From the NCBI RefSeq assembly GCF_004295665.1, contig NZ_CP034759.1:1302001-1366000 (forward strand): a stretch of DNA of 64,000 nt, in the 5' to 3' direction. The DNA is from Litorilituus sediminis (GTDB lineage: Bacteria; Pseudomonadota; Gammaproteobacteria; Enterobacterales; Alteromonadaceae). Shown here one piece after another: positions 44,020 to 54,057 of the stretch (the stretch's first letter is position 1; the number at the start of each line of letters is the position of its first letter). The position numbers and the translations under genes are program-made. The notes under the pieces are model-generated. The model searched no databases and was not told where the DNA came from. It saw only the letters and a program-made list of their open reading frames with translations.

Positions 44020-45966
44020 TTAATCTCTTAAACTCTGTAAAAATTGCTCAGCCTTATGTACATCTCTACTGCGCTTCATGGCAGGTAAACTTTTTAAAAA
44101 GGTTTGTCCATAAGGCCTACTAACGAGCCTGTCGTCGCATATTACCAAAATACCGCGATCATTAACATCACGAATCAGTCGCCCTACCCCTTGTTTTAAG
44201 GCAATGACTGCTTGTGGTAATTGAATTTGTGCAAATGGGTCGCCACCTTGTCTGCGAGCATCTTCACAGCGCGCTTGCAGTAAAGGATCATCAGGCGAGG
44301 CAAATGGCAACTTATCAATGATAACGCAAGTAAGCTTATCGCCCCTTACATCGACCCCTTCCCAAAAGCTCGCGGTTGCTAATAAAACGGCATCATCAGA
44401 GTCAATAAACTGCTCAAGTAGCACTCGCTTAGCCATTTGACCTTGCACTAGTAAAGGATTATCAACCATATCTGCTAATAACTCAGCAACTTCATTCATA
44501 ACCCTGTAACTAGTAAACAGCATAAAGCATGCACCATGACTCGCTTGAATTAAAGGCACAGCAAGTTCAGCTAAACTTTGCGCCCTACCTTGCTCATTTG
44601 CTTGTGGTAAATAACGAGGCACAATCAATTGCGACTGAGCTTGATAATCAAAAGGACTTTCTAACATTAGCTGCTTGGCACCACTTAAACCAAACTGCTT
44701 AATAAAATGCGAAAAACTGTTATCTACAGCGAGCGTAGCGGAAGTAAAAATCCAACCAGCACCAGACTCCTTAACAAAAGCGCTAAACTTATCAGCCACA
44801 GTTAATGGGGTTTTATGTAATACCACATGCCTTGGTGTGGTTTCATACCAAAAGCTCATACCAAAAGCGTCAACGTCTTTCATAACCTCGTATTGCGCGA
44901 GCAGCTTTACCACGCGATCAAAGCAATTATCTATGGCTTCATTTCTTGATACACATAACTTGATAACTTGATAAAGAAAATCAATATCGGTTTGCAGCGC
45001 TTTAAATTTTAATGAAAAGCGTGATTGCTGACATTTTTCTCGCCAATTCCCCCGCTCAGGATCAAAATTAAAAAGCAATCGAAATTCCTGACAGCGTTTT
45101 TGCAGCTTTTCAGCCGCAAGTCCTAACTGCTTAACATCAGTTAAACTACTACGGTGAATTTGCAATACATCAGTGCATAAGTCAGACATTTGCCGCGTTG
45201 AAAATGACTCGCCAAAATACTCACTAGCAATATCCCCAATTTGATGGGCTTCATCAAATATCATCACTTGCGCTTTAGGGATTAACTCGCCAAAGCCGGT
45301 ATCTTTTAATGCCATATCAGCAAAAAATAAATGGTGATTAACCACAATGAGATCAGCATCAATGGCTTTTTGTCTTGCCTTGACCAAATAGCATGCTTCG
45401 TAATTTGGACACTCTCGCGCCAAACAATTATCTAGCGTGCTAGTCACATAAGGAAAAATAGCAGAATCTTCAGCGACATTAACCAGCTCGCCAATATCAC
45501 CTGCCTGAGTATTATTAGCCCATGACTTTACTTTCACTAAGTCATTTAACATTTGTGCATCAAGCTGACCACGCGAGTGCTGATATTGCTCTAATCTGTA
45601 GAGGCATAAATAATTTGCTCGCCCCTTTAATAAGGCAATTTGCGCATTACTTGCTAAGGCTTTTTTTATCAGTGGAATATCTTTATGAAATAGTTGCTCT
45701 TGCAGGTTTTTAGTCCCGGTTGAAACAATAATTTTTTTGGGATTTTCTGCAGAACTTTCTCCGCCGGCTATGTTTAAAAACGCCGGAATAAGATAAGCAA
45801 ACGTTTTTCCTGTACCAGTACCGGCCTCAACTATTAAGGACTCTTGCTGAGCAATAGCATCAGATACTTTTACTGCCATATCAGTTTGCGCTTGTCTTGG
45901 AGAAAAGCCATCAATAGCTTTTGCTAACGCGCCCTGATGTGAAAAAGCTTGCTGAACCAAATTCAT
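44020..45966 (-). CDS. yoaA: DinG-family DNA helicase YoaA
   Basis: A 648-residue XPD/DinG-type superfamily 2 helicase. Walker A (EAGTGTGKT), the DEAH box (IFDEAHQIGD), and GVGRLIRDVNDRGILVICDDR (motif VI) are in order. Four cysteines between motifs Ia and II (LKGRANYLC, then CLAREC and EAC) fit the [4Fe-4S] cluster. In E. coli YoaA works with HolC in damage tolerance. Start and length match YoaA better than DinG (about 716). Confidence 0.92.
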   Translation of the reverse strand: MNLVQQAFSHQGALAKAIDGFSPRQAQTDMAVKVSDAIAQQESLIVEAGTGTGKTFAYLIPAFLNIAGGESSAENPKKIIVSTGTKNLQEQLFHKDIPLIKKALASNAQIALLKGRANYLCLYRLEQYQHSRGQLDAQMLNDLVKVKSWANNTQAGDIGELVNVAEDSAIFPYVTSTLDNCLARECPNYEACYLVKARQKAIDADLIVVNHHLFFADMALKDTGFGELIPKAQVMIFDEAHQIGDIASEYFGESFSTRQMSDLCTDVLQIHRSSLTDVKQLGLAAEKLQKRCQEFRLLFNFDPERGNWREKCQQSRFSLKFKALQTDIDFLYQVIKLCVSRNEAIDNCFDRVVKLLAQYEVMKDVDAFGMSFWYETTPRHVVLHKTPLTVADKFSAFVKESGAGWIFTSATLAVDNSFSHFIKQFGLSGAKQLMLESPFDYQAQSQLIVPRYLPQANEQGRAQSLAELAVPLIQASHGACFMLFTSYRVMNEVAELLADMVDNPLLVQGQMAKRVLLEQFIDSDDAVLLATASFWEGVDVRGDKLTCVIIDKLPFASPDDPLLQARCEDARRQGGDPFAQIQLPQAVIALKQGVGRLIRDVNDRGILVICDDRLVSRPYGQTFLKSLPAMKRSRDVHKAEQFLQSLRD

Positions 45967-46085
45967 TAAATAACAACTGTACTAATCATATAAAAGGAAA
46001 AAGATTATACGCAAAGCACTCTAGTTAACCAAGCACAGCAAACACCTTCTAAACACAAACTTTCTGTATAAAGCAATTAGCTCCG

Positions 46086-47099
46086 CTATATTTGACAAAA
46101 GTCGGCGTACTTTAGCAGCTCACCTTTATACTGCACTTGTACATTTTGTTTAGGCTCAACGCTTATATTGAGTGGCTTAGCTAAATGCCTTAAAAGTAGG
46201 TTATAGAGACTTGTATCTTTGATCTTGGCAAATTCCTTCGCCAATGCGCTCAGCTCTTTATCCGTCAGCTGCTTGCCTTGCATCACTTGATAAGCATGTT
46301 CAAGTAGCAATAAATAAATATGCCTATCATTATTTTTGCTGCCATGAGTTAACGAGCTAATAGGAGAATATAACCGAAGATAAAGCATCTCATCATCTTG
46401 AACAATGGCCAGCAATAAGAGGTTTAACCCTGTAATCAGCTGTCCTGAACGTCTTGATATTTTTTGTGAAAGGTGCATGCCTTCAATAAAGTTTTTTTTA
46501 GCTAAGCTGTAGTTGCCTTGCTCTAGGGCTAACAGCCCCAAGGCATTATAAATAATGCTTTGATAGATTTCATTTTGTTGCTGCAAAGCAACAACTAAGG
46601 CACTTTGATATATTTGCTTCGCTTCACTAGTTTTACCTAAATGGCGCAAACTTATCCCTTTACTGACTTTCAAACTGAGTAATTGCTTATAATTATCAAT
46701 GGGCTGTTGCAAGGCACAATCAAAGACATCAACTGAGCGCTCAATATCACCTAAGCGCCGCATCATAATACCAACACTACTTAATAGCGTAATAAGCTTG
46801 TCATTGGCCTCTTTTAACTCAGGGTAACTAAGCATTAGCGCGGCTGTTGACTCAATCTGAGTTAAGTCATTTAAGCTCACCGATGCTCTTAGCAAATTTT
46901 GCAACCAACGTAACTGTGTTTGCCTATCTAACACTGAGACTTTATCTAAATGCTTCGTTAAAATAGCTGTCGAAACCGAAGGCTTAACCTGTAAATAATC
47001 TTCAGCTTTAGCTAGCTCATCAAGCATAGCTTGCTCTGTAAGCTTAGCCTCACTATGAAATACAAAGAAAAAAGCAAGTTGTATTACGATTAATTTCAT
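46086..47099 (-). CDS. Exported TPR-type repeat protein
   Basis: A 337-residue protein with a short signal peptide (MKLIVIQLAFFFVFHSEA, cut likely after SEA). The rest is all-alpha. Repeats resemble tetratricopeptides: ALQQPIDNYKQLLSLKVSKG, LRHLGKTSEAKQIYQSALVV and YNALGLLALEQGNYSLAKKN (about residues 125-225). Such a protein would bind partners in the periplasm. No enzymatic domain. Partner and role are unknown. Confidence 0.7.
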   Translation of the reverse strand: MKLIVIQLAFFFVFHSEAKLTEQAMLDELAKAEDYLQVKPSVSTAILTKHLDKVSVLDRQTQLRWLQNLLRASVSLNDLTQIESTAALMLSYPELKEANDKLITLLSSVGIMMRRLGDIERSVDVFDCALQQPIDNYKQLLSLKVSKGISLRHLGKTSEAKQIYQSALVVALQQQNEIYQSIIYNALGLLALEQGNYSLAKKNFIEGMHLSQKISRRSGQLITGLNLLLLAIVQDDEMLYLRLYSPISSLTHGSKNNDRHIYLLLLEHAYQVMQGKQLTDKELSALAKEFAKIKDTSLYNLLLRHLAKPLNISVEPKQNVQVQYKGELLKYADFCQI

Positions 47100-47290
47100 A
47101 CTCGCCCTTCTAATAAATGACCTAGATTATAGTCATAAAAGCTTATTAACATTGCATGATCGCTATCATGGTAATAACAATGGTGTATGGTATGACTTTT
47201 TGACTCTCTTTTATCTAAAGAAGAGTAACACTTAAGTTATTATCTTAGCAAAATTTGAGACGAACCAGATTGGAATTCAGAGAAATAGTA

Positions 47291-47617
47291 TTAAGCGTAT
47301 AAATCTAAGTGCTTAGCCTTTAACGCTGAGCGTGCAGCTTCTATTTTTTCATCATCACTTAGTACGGTTTGCTTGTTAGCATTTGATTCAGCCTTTTCTT
47401 GACTATTAGCCTTTTCTTGATTATCAGCCTGCTCTTCCTGCTGATGCTGACTAGCCTCTTCACTCATTTCAAAATAGTAGTCGTGATTCTCTAGATGGTC
47501 TAAATCTTCCTTAAGCTTACCTGCACCAGACTCCTTCAATAAAGCCTTAACCTTTAAATTCGCAGGTTTTATTGGGATTTGTACAACACGTGCTAATTGG
47601 GTCGTAAATATATCCAT
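47291..47617 (-). CDS. Small acidic protein of unknown function
   Basis: A 108-residue protein. The start is the ATG at 47615-47617, preceded by GGAAA; the next upstream codon in use would be TTG. A conserved-looking N-terminus (RVVQIPIKPANLKVKALLKE) is followed by a long Gln/Glu/Asn/Ala-rich stretch with repeated QEKA units (ADNQEKANSQEKAESNANK), then DDEKIEAARSALKAKHLDLY. No signal peptide. It is opposite to the his operon and 268 bp from hisL. Family unknown. Confidence 0.6.
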   Translation of the reverse strand: MDIFTTQLARVVQIPIKPANLKVKALLKESGAGKLKEDLDHLENHDYYFEMSEEASQHQQEEQADNQEKANSQEKAESNANKQTVLSDDEKIEAARSALKAKHLDLYA

Positions 47618-47884
47618 AAGTATTTCCAAAAGTAGCTATCTAAAGCGCTCATTTAAACATTACTACTTATAGTATCGACTATAATTGAACAAACTTTAAC
47701 CTAACATAAATATAACTGCAGCTTTGCTCTATATAACCAATAGTGATAAAAAAATTTTAGTTATTACTTGCAGCTAAAGAAATTAATCAGTAATGTAATG
47801 CCTATATAGAAAAGGTATACATTTTATCATCCACTGATGAGTATACAGAGAAACAACTTATAAAATACTGAGGTTTACCTACTA

Positions 47885-47932
47885 ATGACTTTTAACCTGA
47901 ATAGCCGACATCACCATCACCATAGCGATTAG
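47885..47932 (+). CDS. hisL: Histidine operon leader peptide
   Basis: A 15-codon ORF: ATG ACT TTT AAC CTG, then after Asn-Ser-Arg, five consecutive His codons and Ser-Asp-stop. Reads MTFNLNSRHHHHHSD. This is the His-codon control region for attenuation: ribosome stalling when histidyl-tRNA is scarce favours the antiterminator. E. coli HisL has seven His codons. It is too short for ordinary gene finding. Confidence 0.95.
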   Translation: MTFNLNSRHHHHHSD

Positions 47933-48040
47933 CCCATTCAGGTTTATCACTGATGGGCTGTGGGCCTTTCAGTGGATTTAGACACCAGTAAAACACGTTT
48001 ATAAACCCCCGAAAGAGTCTGCACTCTCTCGGGGGTTTTT
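47931..48040 (+). promoter_or_regulatory. his operon attenuator
   Basis: The leader peptide is followed by overlapping hairpins. A pause-type stem AGCCCAT/ATGGGCT (47931-47937 with 47953-47959) overlaps an alternative CACTGA/TCAGTG stem (47948-47953 with 47969-47974). The terminator stem 48004-48017 pairs with 48024-48037 with one mismatch (core CCCCCGA/TCGGGGG), followed by Ts to 48040. Together with hisL this is the classical transcription attenuator. About 100 bp remain before hisG. Confidence 0.9.
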
Positions 48041-48137
48041 CGCATTTTAACGGCCAAGAAATTGTATATACATGCCTTAGGCAGAAAGAATTTAACATTT
48101 AAACATTAAAGATTTTAAAACATTAGGAAATAACATT

Positions 48138-49037
48138 ATGACTACAGAGCCACGTTTACGCATTGCCATGCAAAAGTCTGGTCGCCTAAGTGAAGACACT
48201 CAAAAGCTACTAAAACGTTGCGGCTTAAAGCTCAACGTAAGTGATCGCCGTTTACTCGCTCATGTCAGTAATATGCCTATTGATATTATGCGAGTACGTA
48301 GCAGTGACATACCTGGACTGGTAATGGATGGCGTATGTGACTTAGGTATTGTTGGCGATAACACCTTAGAAGAAGCCGCGTTAGAGCGCCAATTAATCGA
48401 TCAAAAATATGATTACGTTCGCACAACAGGCTTAAACTTTGGTGGTTGTCGCCTATCAATTGCTATGCCTGAAGAGTTTAATTATCAAGGTATTAAAAGC
48501 CTAAACGGTTTACGCTTTGCGACAACTTACCCTCAGCTATTAAACCGTTATGCCAGAGAAAATGGTATCAATGTTGACTTTTGTTTACTAAAGGGCTCAG
48601 TTGAAGTAGCACCAAGAGTGGGTTTATCTGACGGTATTTGTGATTTAGTTTCAACTGGCGCAACCTTAGAAGCAAATGGTTTAAAAGAAGTTGAAGTGAT
48701 ATTTAAGTCACAAGCATCACTGATTCAAAACCCTGCCGTGTTAGAGCCTAGTAAACAAAAGATTTTAGATACCTTATTGCCGCGTATTCAAGGTGTAATG
48801 AAAGCAAACGAAAGTAAGTACATCATGCTACACGCACCAAAAGAGAAAATCACCCAAGTTAGTGCATTAATGCCAGGTAAAGAAACGCCAACCATTTTAC
48901 CTTTAGCAGGTCGAGAAGATCTTGTTGCCGTACACGTAGTTGCCACTGAAACCTTCTTCTGGGAAACCATGGAAGAATTAAAGGCACTCGGCTGTGATTC
49001 AATTTTAGTTATGCCAATTGAAAAAATGATGGGCTAA
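48138..49037 (+). CDS. hisG: ATP phosphoribosyltransferase
   Basis: A 299-residue long-form HisG. First step of histidine synthesis: ATP plus PRPP to phosphoribosyl-ATP, feedback-inhibited by histidine. [15 protein letters not shown] opens it, [13 protein letters not shown] and [18 protein letters not shown] form the PRPP site, and a C-terminal regulatory domain (about 225-299) is present, so no HisZ is needed. First gene of the his operon, preceded by AGGAAAT about 9 nt from the ATG. Confidence 0.97.
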   Translation: MTTEPRLRIAMQKSGRLSEDTQKLLKRCGLKLNVSDRRLLAHVSNMPIDIMRVRSSDIPGLVMDGVCDLGIVGDNTLEEAALERQLIDQKYDYVRTTGLNFGGCRLSIAMPEEFNYQGIKSLNGLRFATTYPQLLNRYARENGINVDFCLLKGSVEVAPRVGLSDGICDLVSTGATLEANGLKEVEVIFKSQASLIQNPAVLEPSKQKILDTLLPRIQGVMKANESKYIMLHAPKEKITQVSALMPGKETPTILPLAGREDLVAVHVVATETFFWETMEELKALGCDSILVMPIEKMMG

Positions 49038-49108
49038 TAACGATGAAGGTAGAGTGGTTCAGCCACTTTACCTTAATAGCTCAAGTAGTAGATTTACAGG
49101 AAAAAAAC

Positions 49109-50416
49109 ATGAACACGCAAATAATTGATTGGCAAACACTATCTTCGCAGCAAAAATCTGACGCCCTTGCGCGTCCAGCCATTGCTGATAATGCCTTGTT
49201 ATCAACGCAAGTTGCCAATATTTTAGCGCAAGTACAAAAGCAAGGTGATAAAGCGTTAATTAAGCTTACCGAGCAGTTTGATGGTATTACTTTAACAAAC
49301 CTAGCAGTGTCTAAAGCTCAGGTTGAACAAGCAAAACAAGCACTAACGCCAAAGCGCATCGAAGCAATAAATACCGCTTACCAGCAAATAAAAACCTTTC
49401 ACAGCGCACAAAAGGCCAGTGACATAGCTGTAGAAACTCGCCCAGGTGTTAACTGCATTCTAAAAACAGAGCCCATTGAAAGTGTTGGTTTATATATTCC
49501 TGCTGGCTCTGCGCCCTTACCGTCAACCGTACTCATGCTTGGCGTGCCTGCACAGTTAGCTGGCTGTAATCGTGCCGTACTTGTTTGCCCTCCTGATAAA
49601 ACGGGTCAATTAGCGAACGAAATCCTTGTTGCCGCTGATTTATGCGGCATTGAAGAAATCTATACCGTTGGTGGTGCGCAAGCAGTGGCTGCACTAGCTT
49701 ATGGCACTGAAACCATTAAGCCAGTAAATAAAGTGTTTGGCCCAGGTAATCGATATGTCACCGAAGCGAAAAAACAACTATCACAACAAGTTGCCGGTTT
49801 TGCCATTGATATGCCAGCCGGTCCTTCAGAATTATTAATTATTGGTGATAGCAAAGCTAACGCTGCTTTTATTGCGGCTGATTTACTCTCACAAGCAGAG
49901 CACGGCAGTGACAGCCAAGTAATTTTATTAACAGACAGTGAAGCATTAATTCAAAACGTTGCTGACGAATTAACCAAACAAGTCGCCTTGTTATCAAGAA
50001 AAGATATCGCTTTACAAGCATTAAAGCAATCTCGCTTAATACTTACTAACGATTTGGCGCAAGCTGCGCAAGTATCCAATGCTTATGGTCCAGAGCACTT
50101 AATCATACAAACTGAGAATGCCGAGCAGCTATTATCTAGCCTTCGCAACGCTGGCTCAATTTTTGTTGGTGCTTATACACCTGAATCTGCCGGAGACTAT
50201 GCCAGTGGTACTAACCACGTATTACCAACCTATGGCTACTCTAAAGTTATCGGCAGTTTATCGCTTGCAGACTTTTCAAGACGCTACACAGTGCAAAAGC
50301 TCACTAAGCAAGGCTTAGCAAGTTTAGCTGAGTGTATAATCGAGTTAACAGATGCTGAAGGCTTAGACGCACACCAACGAGCCGTCACCATTCGCCTAGA
50401 AGAAGGGGCATGCTAA
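49109..50416 (+). CDS. hisD: Histidinol dehydrogenase
   Basis: A 435-residue HisD, catalysing the last two oxidations to histidine. I start it at the ATG at 49109, which has AGGA (49098-49101) 7 nt upstream and gives the family length; a 22-codon upstream extension from 49043 has no ribosome site. Blocks VGLYIPAGSAPLPSTVLMLGVPA, GPGNRYVTEAK (partly quoted), DMPAGPSELL and the Zn region SQAEHGSDSQ are present, and ASGTNHVLPTYG lies near the C-terminus. Confidence 0.97.
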   Translation: MNTQIIDWQTLSSQQKSDALARPAIADNALLSTQVANILAQVQKQGDKALIKLTEQFDGITLTNLAVSKAQVEQAKQALTPKRIEAINTAYQQIKTFHSAQKASDIAVETRPGVNCILKTEPIESVGLYIPAGSAPLPSTVLMLGVPAQLAGCNRAVLVCPPDKTGQLANEILVAADLCGIEEIYTVGGAQAVAALAYGTETIKPVNKVFGPGNRYVTEAKKQLSQQVAGFAIDMPAGPSELLIIGDSKANAAFIAADLLSQAEHGSDSQVILLTDSEALIQNVADELTKQVALLSRKDIALQALKQSRLILTNDLAQAAQVSNAYGPEHLIIQTENAEQLLSSLRNAGSIFVGAYTPESAGDYASGTNHVLPTYGYSKVIGSLSLADFSRRYTVQKLTKQGLASLAECIIELTDAEGLDAHQRAVTIRLEEGAC

Positions 50417-51513
50417 TGGCAAACTCAAACTTAACAACCGCAGAGCAATTAGCACGCGAAGAATTGTTAGATATGGTGCCTTATCAATCTGCTAGGCGTT
50501 TATTTGCCAGCGCAGACGCACAAACCGACAAAGTTTGGCTCAATGCCAACGAAGCACCGGGTACAGGTAATTATCAGCTTAACGCCAGCAATATAAATCG
50601 TTACCCTGATTTTCAACCGGAGAGTTTAATTTGTGCTTATGCAAATTATGCCGATATCAGCCAAGATAGCTTACTGGCAACACGCGGTGCTGATGAAGGC
50701 ATTGAACTTATCATTAGAAGTTTTTGTCAGGCATATCAAGACAATATTATTATTTGTCCGCCAACCTATGGCATGTACGCTATTAGCGCCGAAAACCACG
50801 GCGCAGGCGTAATTACAGTACCATTAAAGGCTGATGATTTAACCTTAGACCTTGATGGCTTAAAGCAACAAGTTGCTAAAGCAAAGGTGGTATTTTTATG
50901 CTCACCTGGCAATCCAACAGGTAACTTACTACCACAAGCGCAAATACTCGCTGCAATTGAGCTATTTAAAGGCACTGCTATGGTGGTTATTGATGAAGCC
51001 TATATTGAGTTTTGCCCCGATTACTCATGCGCTAAATTAATTAAACAGTACGATAATGTTATCGTTTTAAGAACGCTATCAAAAGCTTTTGCTTTAGCTG
51101 GCCTTCGTTGTGGATTTACCTTGGCAAATCCTGATGTTATTACCCTATTAAGTAAAGTTATTGCTCCTTACCCAATTTCAGCGCCGGTGGCCGAAATAGC
51201 AAGTAAGGCACTAACCAATGAATTAACTATGATGCGCAGCCGAGTACAAGAAACTAACTCAATTAAAGAAAGCTTAGCGGCTTGGTTAGCATCTCAAGCT
51301 TGGTGTCAGCAAGTTTTCGCCAGCAATGCAAACTTTGTACTTTTTCGTTGTAGCAGTGCCAACGAGAAAACACGTATCTTTGAGCTTTTGCTTGAAAATG
51401 ACATTTTAATTAGAGATCAATCTAAGCAACTTCAACTTGAGCACTGCTTGCGTATTAGCATTGGCAGCGAGCAAGAAATCGCTAAATTACAACAAATATT
51501 ATCAACGCAGTAA
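50416..51513 (+). CDS. hisC: Histidinol-phosphate aminotransferase
   Basis: A 365-residue PLP aminotransferase of fold I. It converts imidazole acetol phosphate to histidinol phosphate. [32 protein letters not shown] and the PLP Lys in [13 protein letters not shown] are in order. The ATG at 50416 overlaps the hisD stop (TAATG) and has AAGGGG 7 nt upstream, so it is preferred to the ATG 6 bases earlier. Confidence 0.96.
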   Translation: MANSNLTTAEQLAREELLDMVPYQSARRLFASADAQTDKVWLNANEAPGTGNYQLNASNINRYPDFQPESLICAYANYADISQDSLLATRGADEGIELIIRSFCQAYQDNIIICPPTYGMYAISAENHGAGVITVPLKADDLTLDLDGLKQQVAKAKVVFLCSPGNPTGNLLPQAQILAAIELFKGTAMVVIDEAYIEFCPDYSCAKLIKQYDNVIVLRTLSKAFALAGLRCGFTLANPDVITLLSKVIAPYPISAPVAEIASKALTNELTMMRSRVQETNSIKESLAAWLASQAWCQQVFASNANFVLFRCSSANEKTRIFELLLENDILIRDQSKQLQLEHCLRISIGSEQEIAKLQQILSTQ

Positions 51514-51533
51514 TAGACAATATTGAGCACGTT

Positions 51534-52619
51534 ATGAGTAACAAACCAGAAAAAATATTATTTATCGACCGAGATGGCACTTTAGTAGAAGAGCCACCTA
51601 TTGACAAACAACTAGATAGCTTAGAAAAATTGGTATTTGAGCCTAACGTTATTCCTGAGCTACTAAAACTTCAAGCAAAAGGTTTTAAGTTGGTCATGGT
51701 GTCCAATCAAGACGGTTTAGGAACTTCAAGCTTCCCACAGGAAGACTTTGACTTACCGCATAACAAAATGATGGCTTTGTTCTCTAGTCAAGGAATCATA
51801 TTCCAAGATGTATTGCTCTGCCCGCACTTTGATGAAGATAACTGCAACTGCCGTAAGCCTAAATTAGGCATGGTAAGTGATTACCTACAACAAGGTCGTG
51901 TTGATTTTGCTAACTCTTACGTGATTGGTGATCGAGATACCGATGTTCAATTAGCCAACAATATGGCAATTACAGGTATTAAATATAATCGTGACTCGCT
52001 TAACTGGCAGCAAATTAGCGCTCAAATTATTGCCGAACTTGAAAAACCACGTATAGCAAGGGTTGTCAGAACAACAAAAGAGACTGATATTAAAGTTACC
52101 GTTAACCTCGACGAGTCAGGTGCTAACCACATTGACACCGGCTTAGGCTTTTTTGATCACATGCTAGATCAAATTGCCACTCACGGCGGTTTTAGCTTGC
52201 AATGTCAAGTGACAGGTGATTACCACATTGATGATCACCACAGTGTTGAAGACACCGCTTTAGCGCTTGGACAAGCGTTAAAACAAGCACTTGGCGATAA
52301 ACGCGGTATTGGTCGCTTTGGTTTTGTCTTACCTATGGATGAATGCAAAGCAGAGTGTGCTATTGATTTATCGGGTCGACCTTGGCTTGAGTTTAGTGCT
52401 GACTTTACCGCAGATAATGTTGGTACTATGTCAACACAAATGGTTTCGCACTTTTTCAGATCACTTGCTGACTCAATGCTGATCACTTTGCACTTATCAA
52501 CTTCTAAAGGTAACTGCCACCACCAGGTTGAAAGCTTGTTTAAAGTATTCGGTCGTGCACTAGGCCAAGCAATCAAAGTAGAAGGTGACGAGCTACCAAG
52601 CTCGAAGGGTACATTATAA
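51534..52619 (+). CDS. hisB: Bifunctional histidinol-phosphatase/IGP dehydratase
   Basis: A 361-residue fusion. The N-terminal HAD phosphatase (about 1-165) has [12 protein letters not shown] and a zinc loop [14 protein letters not shown]. The C-terminal imidazoleglycerol-phosphate dehydratase (about 170-361) has the repeated metal sites [23 protein letters not shown] and [13 protein letters not shown]. Such fusions are typical for gammaproteobacteria. It overlaps hisH by one base. Confidence 0.97.
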   Translation: MSNKPEKILFIDRDGTLVEEPPIDKQLDSLEKLVFEPNVIPELLKLQAKGFKLVMVSNQDGLGTSSFPQEDFDLPHNKMMALFSSQGIIFQDVLLCPHFDEDNCNCRKPKLGMVSDYLQQGRVDFANSYVIGDRDTDVQLANNMAITGIKYNRDSLNWQQISAQIIAELEKPRIARVVRTTKETDIKVTVNLDESGANHIDTGLGFFDHMLDQIATHGGFSLQCQVTGDYHIDDHHSVEDTALALGQALKQALGDKRGIGRFGFVLPMDECKAECAIDLSGRPWLEFSADFTADNVGTMSTQMVSHFFRSLADSMLITLHLSTSKGNCHHQVESLFKVFGRALGQAIKVEGDELPSSKGTL

Positions 52620-53320
52620 TGATCACTGAGCAATCAAATTCATTAAAAGAGACAAACTTTGTTATTGTTGACACTGGCTGCGCCAATTTATCATCCGTCA
52701 AGTTTGCCGTTGAACGCCTTGGCTACCAAATCAAGGTAACGGATGATATTGAGCTAATCAAAGCTGCTGACAAAGTCATTTTCCCCGGTGTTGGCAGCGC
52801 TAAACACGCCATGAAAAACATTGTCGATAAAGGCTTAGTAAAGACGCTACAGCAATTAACACAGCCAGTACTTGGCTTTTGTTTAGGCATGCAGTTAATG
52901 ACGGAGTCCTCAACCGAAGGAACTCAGCCCTCAACTGAAGGAAATCAATCTTCAACGGAAGGAAAAGATGCTTCTGAACAGTCAGTTCCCTGCTTAAACC
53001 TTATTCCAACCAAAGTGGCTCCGCTGCAATCAAAAGGAAACAGGTTACCGCACATGGGCTGGAACACTTTAACATTAGTGGGCGAGCACCCTATTTTTAA
53101 AGGCATTAGCTCAGGAGACTATGTCTATTTTGTCCATAGTTTTGCCGCGCCTGTCAGTGAATACACGATAGCCAGCTGTGCATATGGTAGCGAATTTTCT
53201 GCCGCCATAGCCAAAGACAATTTTATTGGCTGTCAATTTCACCCAGAACGTTCAGCAGCCGTAGGCAGCACAATAATTAAAAACTTTTTAGCTTTATCAC
53301 CACAGGAGCTTGTAAGCTAA
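52619..53320 (+). CDS. hisH: Imidazole glycerol phosphate synthase, glutaminase subunit
   Basis: A 233-residue class I glutamine amidotransferase. PVLGFCLGMQLM carries the nucleophile Cys88, and the late CQFHPERS gives the His/Glu of the triad. It supplies ammonia to HisF. Residues 97-117 are a three-fold seven-residue repeat (SSTEGTQ, PSTEGNQ, SSTEGKD), encoded by three 21-bp units at 52907-52969, just past the nucleophile helix. HisH is normally about 200 residues, so this insert accounts for most of the extra length. It is coupled to both neighbours by TAATG. Confidence 0.95.
   Translation: MITEQSNSLKETNFVIVDTGCANLSSVKFAVERLGYQIKVTDDIELIKAADKVIFPGVGSAKHAMKNIVDKGLVKTLQQLTQPVLGFCLGMQLMTESSTEGTQPSTEGNQSSTEGKDASEQSVPCLNLIPTKVAPLQSKGNRLPHMGWNTLTLVGEHPIFKGISSGDYVYFVHSFAAPVSEYTIASCAYGSEFSAAIAKDNFIGCQFHPERSAAVGSTIIKNFLALSPQELVS
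52907..52969 (+). repeat. Three 21-bp tandem units inside hisH
   Basis: Units start at 52907, 52928 and 52949. Each has the core TCAAC(C/T/G)GAAGGAAA or a close variant and encodes S/P-S-T-E-G-x-Q/D. They are diverged at wobble and other positions, so the array is not newly formed. It stays in frame. Confidence 0.9.
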
Positions 53321-54057
53321 TGATGATACCCGCAATAGATTTAATTAACGGTGAAGTAGTTCGCTTATATCAAGGTGATTACAACCAGAAAACTAATTAT
53401 CAATACACAGTGCAAGAGCGACAACAAGCTTATGCAAAGGCTGGCGCTAAGGTTATGCACTTTGTGGATCTTGATGGCGCTAAAGACAGTACTAAACGTC
53501 AATTGGCTACGTTAAAAACCGTCGTTAATCACGACAGTATGACCATTCAAGTGGGCGGCGGTATTCGCAATGAGCAAGATGTTCAGCAATTACTTGAGCT
53601 AGGTGCGGATCGCGTAGTCATTGGCTCTTTAGCCATTAAGCAACCAGAGTTAGTACAAGCTTGGCTTAAAACCTATGGCGGCGATAAAATTGTCCTTGCT
53701 TTAGACATTAAAATTGATGAGCAAGGTAATAAAACACTACCGACCCACGGCTGGATTAAAGACAGTGGCGTTAACTTAGAAGACTTGATGGAGCAATATA
53801 TCAATGCAGGCATCAAACACATTCTATGTACTGACATTTCTAAAGACGGTACGCTTTCAGGTAGCAATGTACAGCTATACACAGAGTTATGCGAAAAGTA
53901 CCCTCAAATACAATGGCAAGCATCTGGCGGCATTGGTAGCTTAGCTGATATTAAAGCACTCATTCCTACCGGCGTAACTGGCGTCATTTTAGGTCGCTCA
54001 TTACTTGAAGGTAAATTCACCCTTGAGGAGGCAATCGCATGTTGGCCAAACGTATAA
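53320..54057 (+). CDS. hisA: ProFAR isomerase
   Basis: A 245-residue beta/alpha-barrel. The start [20 protein letters not shown] is diagnostic with the catalytic Asp, [11 protein letters not shown] is the first phosphate loop and [14 protein letters not shown] gives the second Asp. It isomerises ProFAR to PRFAR for HisF. Two ATG codons adjoin at the start; the second (53323) is equally possible. It overlaps hisF by 19 bases. Confidence 0.97.
   Translation: MMIPAIDLINGEVVRLYQGDYNQKTNYQYTVQERQQAYAKAGAKVMHFVDLDGAKDSTKRQLATLKTVVNHDSMTIQVGGGIRNEQDVQQLLELGADRVVIGSLAIKQPELVQAWLKTYGGDKIVLALDIKIDEQGNKTLPTHGWIKDSGVNLEDLMEQYINAGIKHILCTDISKDGTLSGSNVQLYTELCEKYPQIQWQASGGIGSLADIKALIPTGVTGVILGRSLLEGKFTLEEAIACWPNV

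Noticed and set aside
42838..47617. The two small unknown proteins as one family
   Set aside because: Only the last residues (DLFA, DLYA) and the general composition agree; too little to claim homology.
47892..48098. A 68-residue minus-strand ORF over the his leader
   Set aside because: It is the shadow of the attenuator and hisL region. The plus-strand leader peptide explains the sequence.
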